Source of the DNA: Rhizobium rosettiformans
GTDB lineage: Bacteria > Pseudomonadota > Alphaproteobacteria > Rhizobiales > Rhizobiaceae
DNA length: 64,000 bases
NCBI RefSeq assembly: GCF_016806065.1
Contig: NZ_CP032405.1
Coordinates: 1,640,001-1,704,000, forward strand
Direction of reading: 5' to 3'
Made by a program: the position numbers and the translations under genes. The notes under the pieces are model-generated. The model saw only the letters and a program-made list of their open reading frames with translations, made no database searches and was not told the origin of the DNA. Below are positions 52,595-62,446 of the stretch, piece by piece; the first letter of the stretch is position 1, and each line of letters starts with the position of its first letter.

Positions 52595-53623
52595 ATGCGC
52601 GTATTTTATTCCGAAAAGCACAAGCTGCGTGACGCCAAGACCGAACTGCATGGCGGCCTGCTGGTCAAGCCTTTCGAAGGGCCGTTCCGTGCCGAATGGG
52701 TGCTGGCGGGTGTGAAGGAAGCAGGCTTTACCGATGTGCGCGCGCCGGTCGAGCATGGGCTGGAGACGGCACTCAAGGTGCATGATGCCGGCTATCTCGA
52801 ATTCCTGCGCACCTGCTGGGACCGCTGGCAGGCACATGGCTTCGAAGGCGAGGCGATCGCCACCTCCTTCCCCTGCCGCCGCAGCCAGACGGGTCGCGTG
52901 CCGAAGAATATCGACGGTGCGGTCGGCTACTATACGAATTCGGCGGAAACCGCGATTTCCAAGGGCACCTACGAGGCGGCCATCGCTTCGATGGACGTGG
53001 CGCTGTCCGGCGCTGACTGGCTGAACGAGGGCAACCGCTTCGCCTTCTCGCTGTGTCGCCCGCCCGGCCACCATGCCGGCATCGATCTCTTCGGCGGCTA
53101 TTGCTTCATCAACAACGCTGCGGTCGCCGCCCAGCGGTTGATCGACCACGGCGCGAAGAAGGTCGCGATCCTTGACGTCGACTTCCACCATGGCAATGGT
53201 ACGCAGGACATCACCTATCGCCGCGGCGACATCTTCTTTGCCTCGCTGCATGGCGAGCCGGAAGACGCCTTCCCCTTCTTCCTCGGTTATGTCGACGAAA
53301 CCGGCGAGGGCGACGGCGAAGGCCTGAACGCCAACTATCCCATGCCCTCCGGCACACCCTTCGAGATCTGGTCCGCAGCCCTCGAAGACAGTCTGAAGAA
53401 GATCAAAGCCTATGGTGCAGAGGCGATCGTCGTTTCGCTCGGCGTCGACACCTTCGAAAAGGACCCGATCAGCTTCTTCAAGCTGAAGAGCCCTGATTAT
53501 ATCCGCATGGGCGAAATGATCGCGGCAAACGGCGTGCCCGTCCTGACCCTCATGGAAGGCGGTTACGGTGTGCCGGAAATCGGCCTCAACGTCGCCAATG
53601 TGCTCAAAGGGCTGGAAGGCTGA
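52595..53623 (+). CDS. aphA: Acetylpolyamine amidohydrolase (histone deacetylase-like)
   Basis: Zn-dependent deacetylase of 342 aa, removing acetyl from acetylated polyamines. It aligns closely over its full length with the Mycoplana ramosa enzyme as I remember it. The key residues are in place: His159-His160 (RPPGHHAG), Asp196 and His198 (DVDFHHG), Asp285 (SLGVDTFE) and Tyr324 (EGGYG). AGAGGG lies upstream of the ATG. It is convergent with the alpha/beta-hydrolase gene, with 7 bases between stops. Confidence 0.95.
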   Translation: MRVFYSEKHKLRDAKTELHGGLLVKPFEGPFRAEWVLAGVKEAGFTDVRAPVEHGLETALKVHDAGYLEFLRTCWDRWQAHGFEGEAIATSFPCRRSQTGRVPKNIDGAVGYYTNSAETAISKGTYEAAIASMDVALSGADWLNEGNRFAFSLCRPPGHHAGIDLFGGYCFINNAAVAAQRLIDHGAKKVAILDVDFHHGNGTQDITYRRGDIFFASLHGEPEDAFPFFLGYVDETGEGDGEGLNANYPMPSGTPFEIWSAALEDSLKKIKAYGAEAIVVSLGVDTFEKDPISFFKLKSPDYIRMGEMIAANGVPVLTLMEGGYGVPEIGLNVANVLKGLEG

Positions 53624-53630
53624 CAGCGCC

Positions 53631-55256
53631 TCAATAGGTCTTTGCGACCTCGGTGAAATGGCGCTTCAGCCGCGCCACGTCGGCCGGATCGATTTCAATT
53701 CCGGTCACCGCGATCCAGGGATCGATATGGTGCTGCGGCGCATAGACATGTCCGTAGCCGACCGGGCTCGTCGTCGCGATCATCATGTCGAACAGCAGTT
53801 GCAGCATGGTGAGCACGGGATACCAGGTAAGCTCTGGAGAGACATCCGGACCCCGCGTGCCAGAGAGCCAGGCGGGCGCGCGGTAGGCCGAACGGGGGTC
53901 GAAAAACACCACGGCGTCGCTGGCATATTGCAGGTAGACGATCCGCAGTGGCCCCCATGCGGCATAGGATGAATTGAGATCGGCTTGCTGGTTGGTGAAG
54001 CGCGCGATCGAGCCGTCGCCGTAGCGGGGCAGCCAGGCGGGTGAGCCCGCTTCCCGGCCCGCGGTGAGTTCGCTCCACATCCGGCTCTGAAACGGTGGGC
54101 CGACCCACAACGCGCCATAGAAGGGATCGGCGACGATTTCGAGAAGATCAACCGAACTCTGCGAGTTGAGGGCTCCAAGGCTCAGGCCATAGAGCACCAG
54201 CCGAGGGCGTTCATTGGCCGGCAACTGCTTCCAGTGACGATAGACGGCGCGAAACAGCGCCTTTGCCGACTCCGAGCCATATTCCGGCTCGACCAGCAGC
54301 GAGAGCCAGCTGGTCAGATAGGAATATTGCAGGGCGACGCTTGCGACATCGCCGCGGAGCAGAAGGTCGAGCGTGTCTGCCGCCGCAGGGTCGATCCAGC
54401 CGGTGCCGGTCGGGGCCTTGATCACCAGCGTCGAGCGTTCGAAACCGCCCTGCCGGATCAGTTCCTCGAGCGCGCGTGCTACGCGCGTCTCGATGTTTTC
54501 TCCATTGTTGAGGCCCGCATAGACCCGGATCGGCTCCAGTGCCGGCTCTCCCCAGAAGCGCTCGATATCTTCGCGCGTCGGGCCGGAGGCGATGTAGTGC
54601 CGACCCTGACGGCCAAGACCATGCCAGGCGAGACGCGAATCCGGGCCGCCGGTTTTTGCCGGTGAGGTCGGCGCGGCGAATTCGTCCTCCATCAGGTCGT
54701 CCAATTGCTGGAAGGAGGAATCGGCAAGCCGGATTGCGCCGCGCAGCACGACGTTTTCGCCGATCGACCAGAAGATGAAAGCGGCGATGACGAAGCCGAT
54801 CGCGGTGGCGAAGCGTGCCGGGAAGATGGTGGCCATGCGTGCCGCCAGCCGCCTGAACAGCATCATGAACAGGCGGCCGATCCATAGCAGGCCGAAGAAT
54901 AGGGCTGCGGCCACCAGCACCGCTTCAAGATATGAGACGTCGAGAGGGGGCATCTGCCAGAGCACACGCGCTGATTCCTGCCAGACCGCGGAGCGCCAGA
55001 GCGCCACGGCCATTGCGGAAACACCAAACGCGGAAATCCAGAAAAGCACCTTGTCCCGGCGCAGGCTTGCCTCAGGCAATTCGAAAAACCGCCAGAGAGA
55101 ACTCAGGAGAACGCCGAATAGATAGCCGACGGCGGCAGTAAGTCCGGAGAGCGACCCCTGCACCACAGCCTCGCGTGGCATGAGGCTGGGTGTGAGCGAT
55201 GCACAGAAGAAGGCGATCGCGAGAACCACGCCCGGCAGGGAAAGCTTGCCGATCAA
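53631..55256 (-). CDS. Membrane-anchored alpha/beta-hydrolase (Abhydrolase_9 family)
   Basis: Protein of 541 aa: an N-terminal domain with about four membrane helices (residues 5-190), then a soluble alpha/beta-hydrolase domain whose nucleophile elbow is LYGLSLGAL (G-L-S-L-G) near residue 360. It matches the paired Abhydrolase_9_N and Abhydrolase_9 (DUF2319-type) families. The active site probably faces the periplasm or cytoplasmic membrane surface; the substrate is unknown. Start at 55256, the first in-frame ATG before the membrane helices. Confidence 0.85.
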   Translation of the reverse strand: MIGKLSLPGVVLAIAFFCASLTPSLMPREAVVQGSLSGLTAAVGYLFGVLLSSLWRFFELPEASLRRDKVLFWISAFGVSAMAVALWRSAVWQESARVLWQMPPLDVSYLEAVLVAAALFFGLLWIGRLFMMLFRRLAARMATIFPARFATAIGFVIAAFIFWSIGENVVLRGAIRLADSSFQQLDDLMEDEFAAPTSPAKTGGPDSRLAWHGLGRQGRHYIASGPTREDIERFWGEPALEPIRVYAGLNNGENIETRVARALEELIRQGGFERSTLVIKAPTGTGWIDPAAADTLDLLLRGDVASVALQYSYLTSWLSLLVEPEYGSESAKALFRAVYRHWKQLPANERPRLVLYGLSLGALNSQSSVDLLEIVADPFYGALWVGPPFQSRMWSELTAGREAGSPAWLPRYGDGSIARFTNQQADLNSSYAAWGPLRIVYLQYASDAVVFFDPRSAYRAPAWLSGTRGPDVSPELTWYPVLTMLQLLFDMMIATTSPVGYGHVYAPQHHIDPWIAVTGIEIDPADVARLKRHFTEVAKTY

Positions 55257-55399
55257 GATCTTGACGATGACCGACAGTGCGTTCTCTCCTGCTTCAAGCC
55301 GTCAGAGCCGTTGCGGCTCCCGTTCCGTTCTGCCAAGGAGCTTAGTCGACTTGCTCTGCCATTTGAAGGGCATGGCGTGACCCTGCGGCAAAAGCAGAC

Positions 55400-55422
55400 A
55401 AACCCGGCCAGGGGCCGGGTTT
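55400..55422 (-). terminator. Intrinsic terminator after the TakP-like gene
   Basis: AAACCCGGCC pairs with GGCCGGGTTT across a 3-base loop, 25 bases beyond the minus-strand TRAP binding-protein stop. On the minus strand it is followed by TGTCTGCTTTT, a weak U-run. Confidence 0.75.
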
Positions 55423-55446
55423 GTTGTTGTCGCGATGATGCCTTGA

Positions 55447-56592
<1,146 letters not shown>

Positions 56593-56701
56593 CTAGTCGC
56601 GCATGACCCGGAGTGCAAGTTCAAAAGCTCAGGAAATTGTCCGGCAACCCGACCAAATTTGCCTATTCTTTCGCGCAGGCGGTGTTCCGCGCAAGGAACT
56701 G

Positions 56702-57172
56702 TCAGGACGGGTTGCGCATCCGCGGGTCGTCGAAGGCCGGATTGTAGAAGAGGGACAGGACAAGGCTCTTGGCAATGCGTTCGGCACTTGTCATGAACCA
56801 GCCATGCGCGTCTTCCGAAGCGCCGATCTCGACGAGCGTGTCGGAAAAGAGGTGCAGCCATTGATGGAAGAGCCCTTCCGCCATGCCGTCGACGTTCTGG
56901 TGAGCCATCACCGGCTTGCCGCCATAGGCGCCTGTCTTGAAGGCGACGGAACTCCAGAAGGCCTTCATCTTGACCATATGGTCCGGCCAGCGTCCGGCGA
57001 GCCGCCCGTCGAAGACAGGGCCGAGTTCCGGATGCTGGCGGATATGCCCGTAGAAGGTCTCAACCAAGAGGTCGATGAAGGCCGCATCGACGCCCATCGC
57101 CGCCATCTCGGCCTGGGCGCGCGCCGTGATTTCAGCGCGGTGGGCGGCACGCCCCGTTAGTTCCATTGTCAT
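56702..57172 (-). CDS. Group III truncated hemoglobin
   Basis: Globin of 156 aa. The expected helical pattern is visible: FIDLLVETFYGHIRQHPELGPVFDGRL early, KMKAFWSSVAFKTGAYGG in the middle, and the proximal histidine region AEGLFHQWLHLFSDT. Group III globins are thought to handle oxygen or NO. I start at the ATG at 57172, though 57166 also fits; the longer frame to 57265 adds unrelated residues. It is divergent from mbfA, 129 bases away. Confidence 0.9.
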   Translation of the reverse strand: MTMELTGRAAHRAEITARAQAEMAAMGVDAAFIDLLVETFYGHIRQHPELGPVFDGRLAGRWPDHMVKMKAFWSSVAFKTGAYGGKPVMAHQNVDGMAEGLFHQWLHLFSDTLVEIGASEDAHGWFMTSAERIAKSLVLSLFYNPAFDDPRMRNPS

Positions 57173-57269
57173 CGGTTTCGTCTCGTTCTTGGGCTTCGGA
57201 CACCTGATGCATCCTGCCGTGCAAATGGTCCATGCGGCATCTTGATACAAGCCCTGCCATGGCATAAGT

Positions 57270-57284
57270 TTAGAATAGTTCTAA
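57270..57284. promoter_or_regulatory. Irr-type iron control element (ICE)
   Basis: TTAGAA-TAG-TTCTAA is a perfect inverted repeat, resembling the rhizobial ICE motif recognised by Irr. It ends 17 bases before the mbfA ATG, close to where a promoter or ribosome site should lie, and 98 bases from the truncated hemoglobin start. In related bacteria Irr represses mbfA when iron is low. Confidence 0.82.
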
Positions 57285-57301
57285 TTCTGGTGGCAATCGT
57301 C

Positions 57302-58285
57302 ATGTTCAGTCTTTTCCAGAGGGGCGGCAAGCGCCCCTTCGATACACTCTCCGAACAGGAGATCCTGGCGCTTGCCATTTCCTCCGAGGAGGACGATGCC
57401 CGCATCTACCTCGCCTATGCCGACCAGTTGCGGGCGGCCTATCCGCAATCTGCCAAGGTCTTCGAGGATATGGCCGAGGTGGAGCATACCCACCGCAACA
57501 TGCTGATCGAGATGCACCGGGACCGTTTCGGTGAGCGCATCCCGCTGATCCGGCGCGAACATGTGCGCGGCTTCTACGATCGCAAGCCCGATTGGTTGCG
57601 CAAGAACCTTTCACTCGAGCAGATCCGCGAGGAGGCCATGCAAATGGAGGAGGGGGCCTATCGCTTCTATCATGAGGCTGCCCAGCACACCTCCGACGCC
57701 GGCATCCGCAAGCTGCTCGGCGATCTCGCCATGGCCGAACAGGGGCATGAAGAGATCGCGACCATGCTCGGCGACCGGCATCTGCCGGAAGATGCGCGCG
57801 AGACGGAAGACGAAACGAAAAAGCGGCAGTTCATTCTGACCTATGTCCAGCCGGGACTGGCGGGCCTGATGGACGGCTCGGTTTCGACGCTGGCGCCGAT
57901 CTTTGCGGCGGCCTTCGCGACCGGCGACACGTGGTCGACCTTCCTGATCGGCCTCTCCGCTTCGGTCGGCGCGGGCATCTCGATGGGCTTCACAGAGGCC
58001 GCCCATGACGACGGCAAGCTCTCGGGCCGCGGCTCGCCGCTCAAGCGCGGTCTCGCTTCCGGCATCATGACGACGGTCGGCGGTCTCGGCCACGCATTGC
58101 CCTATCTCATCCCGCATTTCTGGACCGCGACGATCACCGCCATCGTCATCGTCTTTTTCGAGCTGTGGGCGATCGCCTTTATCCAGAACCGCTATATGGA
58201 GACGCCCTTCTGGCGCGCAGCCATGCAGGTGGTGCTCGGCGGCTCGCTGGTGCTGGCCGCCGGCGTGCTGATCGGGCAGGGATGA
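57302..58285 (+). CDS. mbfA: Iron exporter MbfA (ferritin-like + VIT1-like)
   Basis: Membrane-bound ferritin A, 327 aa: an N-terminal ferritin-like four-helix domain (about residues 1-165, with EDDARIYLAYADQL and AEVEHTHRNMLIEMH plus EEGAYRFYHEAA and AEQGHEEIATM as metal-ligand helices) and a C-terminal VIT1/CCC1-type membrane domain (about residues 185-327). In rhizobia and Agrobacterium it exports iron and protects against iron and peroxide stress. The start is the ATG at 57302 (MFSLFQRGGKRPFDTLS), the typical N-terminus; a longer frame from 57242 is not conserved. The ICE palindrome lies just upstream. Confidence 0.95.
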   Translation: MFSLFQRGGKRPFDTLSEQEILALAISSEEDDARIYLAYADQLRAAYPQSAKVFEDMAEVEHTHRNMLIEMHRDRFGERIPLIRREHVRGFYDRKPDWLRKNLSLEQIREEAMQMEEGAYRFYHEAAQHTSDAGIRKLLGDLAMAEQGHEEIATMLGDRHLPEDARETEDETKKRQFILTYVQPGLAGLMDGSVSTLAPIFAAAFATGDTWSTFLIGLSASVGAGISMGFTEAAHDDGKLSGRGSPLKRGLASGIMTTVGGLGHALPYLIPHFWTATITAIVIVFFELWAIAFIQNRYMETPFWRAAMQVVLGGSLVLAAGVLIGQG

Positions 58286-58313
58286 CGCAATGCGAGGAGC
58301 GGCTGCCGTCGCC

Positions 58314-58712
58314 TTAGACTGCAGCCTTCTTCTGTCGCGGCATCTCCTCGGTCTGGTACATGGACAGCGTATGTCCGTCTGGATCGGCAAATTCAGATGA
58401 CCAGCCGCCGGGCGCATGGCTGACGGGTGTCACGATTGTGACGCCCTGCTCGGCCAGTCCCGCAACCATGTCGTCGATGCCGCCGTCTTCGAGGTCGAAG
58501 ACGATGATCGGTGAATTGCCGGGCCTGGTCTCCATTTGGAAGAACAGGAGATCGATGCCGTTGGCCGTCGAGGCAATGAGCCAGTCCGGTTCGCCCGGCT
58601 CGTTCGGCATGCGCTGAAGGTCGAGCCCCAGCGTCTCGCCATAGAAACGGGCGGTGCGATCGATATCGGCGACGTAGTAGCAGATATTGGTGAGTTTTTT
58701 GGATTTCAGCAT
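58314..58712 (-). CDS. VOC family (glyoxalase/dioxygenase-fold) protein
   Basis: Protein of 132 aa with two babbba halves of the VOC fold: LTNICYYVADIDRTARFYGETLGLDL at the start and GGWSSEFADPDGHTLSMYQTEEM at the end. Metal-binding residues are uncertain. The ATG at 58712 follows GGGAG; the frame to 58784 adds 24 unrelated residues. It follows the ECF-like sigma-factor gene by 31 bases on the same strand, so it is probably cotranscribed. Confidence 0.86.
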   Translation of the reverse strand: MLKSKKLTNICYYVADIDRTARFYGETLGLDLQRMPNEPGEPDWLIASTANGIDLLFFQMETRPGNSPIIVFDLEDGGIDDMVAGLAEQGVTIVTPVSHAPGGWSSEFADPDGHTLSMYQTEEMPRQKKAAV

Positions 58713-58743
58713 GGAGAACTCCCGTGTTGGAATGCGAACGTGT

Positions 58744-59364
58744 TCATGTTGCCGCTGGCCGTGTTTTCGTGAGGTCGCGTCCAAAAGAAATCAGATGACC
58801 GTCCGGATCATGGGTCGCAAGCATCGCGTCGACATGGCCGATCAGCGGACGCAGTGACTGGCGGATCGAGCCGAAGGTGAGGTTTCCGCACAGCCGTTCC
58901 GGTACTGCACCAGTGAATTCAAAAGGCCGCAGGCGTTTGCGGATCTCGCAGATCCTTTGGCGCAGCGCCGCCTCGTTGAGCTTCAGCAGATGGCGGATCT
59001 CGGCATGCGTCTGGCCATTGAGAGCGAGCAGAAAGGTGGTTCTGAGGCCGGGCGGCAGGCGTTGCAGATGGCGGTCGAGGTCATTCGGCTCGGCCGGTTC
59101 CCTGGTCTGCGGTTGCCAAAATACGAAGACGCTCTCCTGCTGCCGACGCCTGACTGCCGATCTTGCCACGAAGGTGCTGCGATGGCGCAACACGCCGCGC
59201 AGCCAACGCAGGTTCTCCGGCTTGGAAAAATCCTCCCGGCCTGCGGTGATCGCGGCAAGGAGCGCGTCCTGGAGAAGGTCTTCCGCCTCGTCCGCCCGCC
59301 GGCTGAGGCGTCGTGCCTCGTTGAGAAGCTGTCTGAACTGTCTGGCCTGCACGATGTCCCCCAC
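58744..59364 (-). CDS. ECF-like RNA polymerase sigma factor
   Basis: Protein of 206 aa. Region 2 is visible as SRRADEAEDLLQDALLAAI (residues 22-40), region 4 as LPPGLRTTFLLALNGQTHAEIRHLLKLNEAALRQRICEIRKRL (about residues 103-147); a 50-residue C-terminal extension follows. The start is GTG at 59364. It is upstream of a VOC protein gene and divergent from an MFS gene. No anti-sigma factor is adjacent, so regulation may involve its own C-terminal extension. Confidence 0.85.
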   Translation of the reverse strand: MGDIVQARQFRQLLNEARRLSRRADEAEDLLQDALLAAITAGREDFSKPENLRWLRGVLRHRSTFVARSAVRRRQQESVFVFWQPQTREPAEPNDLDRHLQRLPPGLRTTFLLALNGQTHAEIRHLLKLNEAALRQRICEIRKRLRPFEFTGAVPERLCGNLTFGSIRQSLRPLIGHVDAMLATHDPDGHLISFGRDLTKTRPAAT

Positions 59365-59491
59365 TCACCCGTCATGGTGGCAGACCCCGGCTGACCCGAC
59401 AAGCAGCAGAGATTGAGTTTGGCTGAGGTGAGCGATTGCGACAGGAATGAATGGTCACATGCCTGCAACAATCCGTGGATAAGGCGCCTTC

Positions 59492-60673
59492 ATGAAAGCA
59501 TCTCCCGCGACCATCGGTCTGGGCGTCACCATGACCATCGGTTACGGAACGCTCTATTACTCCTTCTCGGTGCTGGCGCCCGAGATCGCGCGCGAATTCG
59601 GCTGGGGCCAGAGCTTCGTCTTCGGCGTCTTCTCGTTCGGGCTGCTGGCGGGCGCGGTGGCAGCCCCTGTGCTCGGGCGGCTGGTCGATCGATACGGCGC
59701 ACGGCTGATCCTCTGTCTCGGCTCCGTTGCGGCAGCACTTTCGCTCGCGCTGTTTTCGATGATGCAGAACGCCTGGCAATTCGCGGCGATCACGCTTGTC
59801 GCCGAATTCATCGCGCTTGCGGTGCAATATGACGCGGGCTTCGCGGCTCTTGCCCAGAGCCATGGCCGCGAGGCGCGCGCCCATATCACGCTGGTGACGC
59901 TGATCGCGGGCTTTGCCTCCACCGTCTTCTGGCCGCTGCTGCAGTGGCTGCTCACCGTCATGACTTGGCGCGACATCTACCTGGTGATGGCCGCGATGCA
60001 CCTCCTGATCGCGCTGCCGATCCATCTGGCCCTGCCGAGGGCACGGATGGTCGCGCCGGAAGCGACCGTCCGTGAAGAGCAATCGACCGGCGAGCCTGTT
60101 CTCGACGGCGAGCGCAAACGCCGGATGATCCTCATGGCAACGGCTTTTGCCGCCGGAGGTTTCGTCATGTCGGCGGTGGGATCGACGCTTCTCGTCCTGA
60201 TGCGCGACCTCGGCTATGCCACGGCGATGGCAACGCTTGCCGGAAGCCTGATCGGTCCGAGCCAGGTGGCTGCCAGACTGATCGAATATGTCAGGCGCAA
60301 CCTGTTCTCGCCGCCGCTGACTGCGATCATCGCCGCTTCGGCCATGGCGCTGAGCCTCGCCATTCTTGCCGGTGCACTGGTCCAGCCGATGGCGGCCTTT
60401 GCCATCGCCTTTGCGATCTTCTACGGTGTAGGGCAGGGGCTGACCTCGATCGTCCGCGGCGTCCTGCCGCTGCACTACTTTGGCGCTGCGGGCTATGGGC
60501 GGACCATGGGCACGCTGGCATCGGCCCGCATCATCGCCTCGGCGATTGCCCCCGTGTCCGTGATCTGGCTGAACGAGATGGTCGGGACCAATGCAGCTCT
60601 GGCTGCATTGGCAGGCATGGCCTGCCTGACCGTGATCGCCACCCTCGCACTGACGCGCGAGAGACGAAGCTGA
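59492..60673 (+). CDS. MFS transporter
   Basis: Membrane carrier of 393 aa with twelve predicted helices. Loop 2-3 carries GRLVDRYGARLIL (A-motif-like) near residue 66. The general family of bacterial MFS exporters, subgroup not identified; the substrate is unknown. It is divergent from the ECF-like sigma factor gene and convergent with the BTLCP gene, with 6 bases between the two stops. Confidence 0.9.
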   Translation: MKASPATIGLGVTMTIGYGTLYYSFSVLAPEIAREFGWGQSFVFGVFSFGLLAGAVAAPVLGRLVDRYGARLILCLGSVAAALSLALFSMMQNAWQFAAITLVAEFIALAVQYDAGFAALAQSHGREARAHITLVTLIAGFASTVFWPLLQWLLTVMTWRDIYLVMAAMHLLIALPIHLALPRARMVAPEATVREEQSTGEPVLDGERKRRMILMATAFAAGGFVMSAVGSTLLVLMRDLGYATAMATLAGSLIGPSQVAARLIEYVRRNLFSPPLTAIIAASAMALSLAILAGALVQPMAAFAIAFAIFYGVGQGLTSIVRGVLPLHYFGAAGYGRTMGTLASARIIASAIAPVSVIWLNEMVGTNAALAALAGMACLTVIATLALTRERRS

Positions 60674-60679
60674 CCGACT

Positions 60680-61297
60680 TTACTGCAGCGCGCCGACCAG
60701 AACGTCGGAGGTGCCGTTCTCGATGGTGACCCAGCGGCCGGTGTCGGTCGAAGACTGGCGCTTGAGAAAGGCATAACGCGTTTCGGTCCAGAGCTTGACG
60801 TCGTCGTTGAGGTTGTCGAGCACGAAGTCGCCCGACTGGGTGCGGACCGTCAGCACCGCATGACCTTCGCCATCCGGCTTGCGCACCACGGTGATCAGGA
60901 GATCGGCCGCATTGAATCCGGCTTCCATCAGCTTCTTGCGCTTCAACAGCACGAAATCCTCGCAATCGCCGAGATCGACCGGATAGGCCCAGACTTCCTC
61001 GCGGCCGTAGATCTCCATATCCGTCATGGGGACGATGGCGTGGTTGACGCTGGCATTGATGTCGCGAATGACTGTCCAGCCATGGTCAGTCACCTTCGGC
61101 GGAAGTGTCGGGCGGGTCCGGATGCTGCACTCATCGGGCAGGGCCTTGCAGAATTCGTAATGGCCGATGGGCTGGGATGTCACGGCGCCGGTGATCATCG
61201 ATCGCAATGTCTGCGGTGCCGAAAGACCCGCATGGGCAGGTGCGAGCACCGCAACTGCAATGATCAGCGCCTTGATGGCGCGCGAGCCGTTCGTCAT
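60680..61297 (-). CDS. Transglutaminase-like cysteine proteinase (BTLCP)
   Basis: Exported protein of 205 aa: signal peptide of about 23 residues (KALIIAVAVLAPAHAG), then a BTLCP papain-like domain with Cys in DLGDCEDFVLLKRKKL near residue 112, His in GEGHAVLTV near residue 147 and Asp in FVLDNLND near residue 160. Relatives include LapG, a periplasmic protease of c-di-GMP-controlled adhesion; this one has no recognised partner here. I prefer the ATG at 61297 over the GTG at 61303 because the ribosome site AGGGGA has better spacing to it. A CtrA-like box lies 20 bases upstream. Confidence 0.9.
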   Translation of the reverse strand: MTNGSRAIKALIIAVAVLAPAHAGLSAPQTLRSMITGAVTSQPIGHYEFCKALPDECSIRTRPTLPPKVTDHGWTVIRDINASVNHAIVPMTDMEIYGREEVWAYPVDLGDCEDFVLLKRKKLMEAGFNAADLLITVVRKPDGEGHAVLTVRTQSGDFVLDNLNDDVKLWTETRYAFLKRQSSTDTGRWVTIENGTSDVLVGALQ

Positions 61298-61316
61298 GAA
61301 CACGTCCCCTGTATCC

Positions 61317-61331
61317 TTAACAAAAGGTTAA
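61317..61331. promoter_or_regulatory. CtrA-like binding site
   Basis: TTAA-CAAAAGG-TTAA exactly fits the alphaproteobacterial CtrA consensus TTAA-N7-TTAA. It ends 20 bases upstream of the BTLCP start, a place where it would regulate transcription. Only position and consensus support it. Confidence 0.6.
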
Positions 61332-61471
61332 GATTGCATGAGGACGTGAGTCAACGGCGCGGCAGGCTCTCTCCCGCGCAATTCATCCGGTATGGTTAAA
61401 ATGCGACAGTTCCAACAGCCGAAATGAGAATCGGTTCCCAAGATCGAGAGAAAATATAAGGATCGAAATAC

Positions 61472-62266
61472 TCAGATCATTGAAAGTATCGCCGATTTCA
61501 TCTTGGCGATGTCTTCTGGGCGGGAAAGCCGGTGGTCGCCATCGCGAATCAGCGTCAGCACCACGTCGTCGAGCGGCAGGAATTCCATCAGCTTCAGGGC
61601 GTGCTGATATGGCACATCCGGGTCCTTCATGCCCTGTAGGATATGGACGGGGCAACCGGTTTCGATGAGCCCGGTCAGCACCCGGTTCTTAGCCCCGTCT
61701 TCCATCAGGGCGCGGGTGAAGATGTTGGGCTCCGGACTGTACTCGGATGGTTCTTCGAAGTAGCCACGCTCGGCCAGGGATTGCCGCTCTGCCGCAGTCA
61801 GGCCGGGCTCGATGAGCTCCGATGTGAAGTCGGGTGCCGGCGCGATCAAGACGAGGCCGTTCACCGCGAAGGGCAGGCCGAGGCGCCGTGCCTCCTCAAT
61901 GACGCGAAGTGCAATCCATCCACCCATGGACGAGCCGATCAGCACGACCTTCTGGACGCCCGACGAGGCAAGAACGGCTAGCGCTTCCTCGGTCCAGCGC
62001 GAAATGGTGCCCTTCCGGAAATCGCCGCCGGATACCCCGTGGCCGGAATAGTCGAAGCGGATGGCGGTGAGCCCCTGATCCCGGGCGAGAGCGTCCATTT
62101 CGATTGCCTTGGTGCCGGCCATATCGGAGCGGTAGCCGCCGAGCCAGACCAGGGCCGGCCGTTCCGGGCCGGTTCCCATGCGGGTGATGACCGCGATGTC
62201 GCGGGCTGCGTCACCGGAGCCGACGGTCAATGTCGTCTGTCTGAGGATGTTGGCTGTGTCGGTCAT
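61472..62266 (-). CDS. Alpha/beta-hydrolase
   Basis: Soluble esterase/peptidase-like protein of 264 aa. Nucleophile Ser in VLIGSSMGGWIAL near residue 108, Asp in MKDPDVPYQ near residue 219 and His in DGDHRLSRPEDI near residue 249 make the triad. The ATG at 62266 follows AAAAGGAG; the frame to 62299 adds 11 residues. It is divergent from infC. The substrate is unknown. Confidence 0.88.
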   Translation of the reverse strand: MTDTANILRQTTLTVGSGDAARDIAVITRMGTGPERPALVWLGGYRSDMAGTKAIEMDALARDQGLTAIRFDYSGHGVSGGDFRKGTISRWTEEALAVLASSGVQKVVLIGSSMGGWIALRVIEEARRLGLPFAVNGLVLIAPAPDFTSELIEPGLTAAERQSLAERGYFEEPSEYSPEPNIFTRALMEDGAKNRVLTGLIETGCPVHILQGMKDPDVPYQHALKLMEFLPLDDVVLTLIRDGDHRLSRPEDIAKMKSAILSMI

Positions 62267-62347
62267 CGCGTGCTCCTTTTGTCGAATGCTGTAAAACACA
62301 TCCAGGAAGTGAGCGACAACAGGTGATTTTCTTTCGCAAGCATGCTA

Positions 62348-62376
62348 TTGACACTGCCGTTGCAGATATCACATAG
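62348..62376 (+). promoter_or_regulatory. Putative infC promoter
   Basis: TTGACA (62348-62353), a perfect -35 hexamer, is followed 17 bases on by ACATAG (62371-62376), a weak -10. It lies 68 bases before the infC start codon. Confidence 0.5.
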
Positions 62377-62428
62377 CCCTTTGACGCGGATGCGCGCGGG
62401 TTTACGCTGCGACATTCCGAAATGTTTT

Positions 62429-62446
62429 GAGGAGAATACGACCATT
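62429..62446 (+). promoter_or_regulatory. Ribosome site and AUU start of infC
   Basis: GAGGAG (62429-62434), 9 bases before ATT (62444-62446), which encodes the position where IF-3 proteins begin. AUU is the start codon that lets IF-3 control its own synthesis in other bacteria. Confidence 0.88.

Noticed and set aside
62342..62443. 34-residue N-terminal extension of IF-3 from an upstream ATG
   Set aside because: No ribosome site near 62342, it overlaps the likely -35/-10 region, and known IF-3 proteins begin at the ATT-encoded position.
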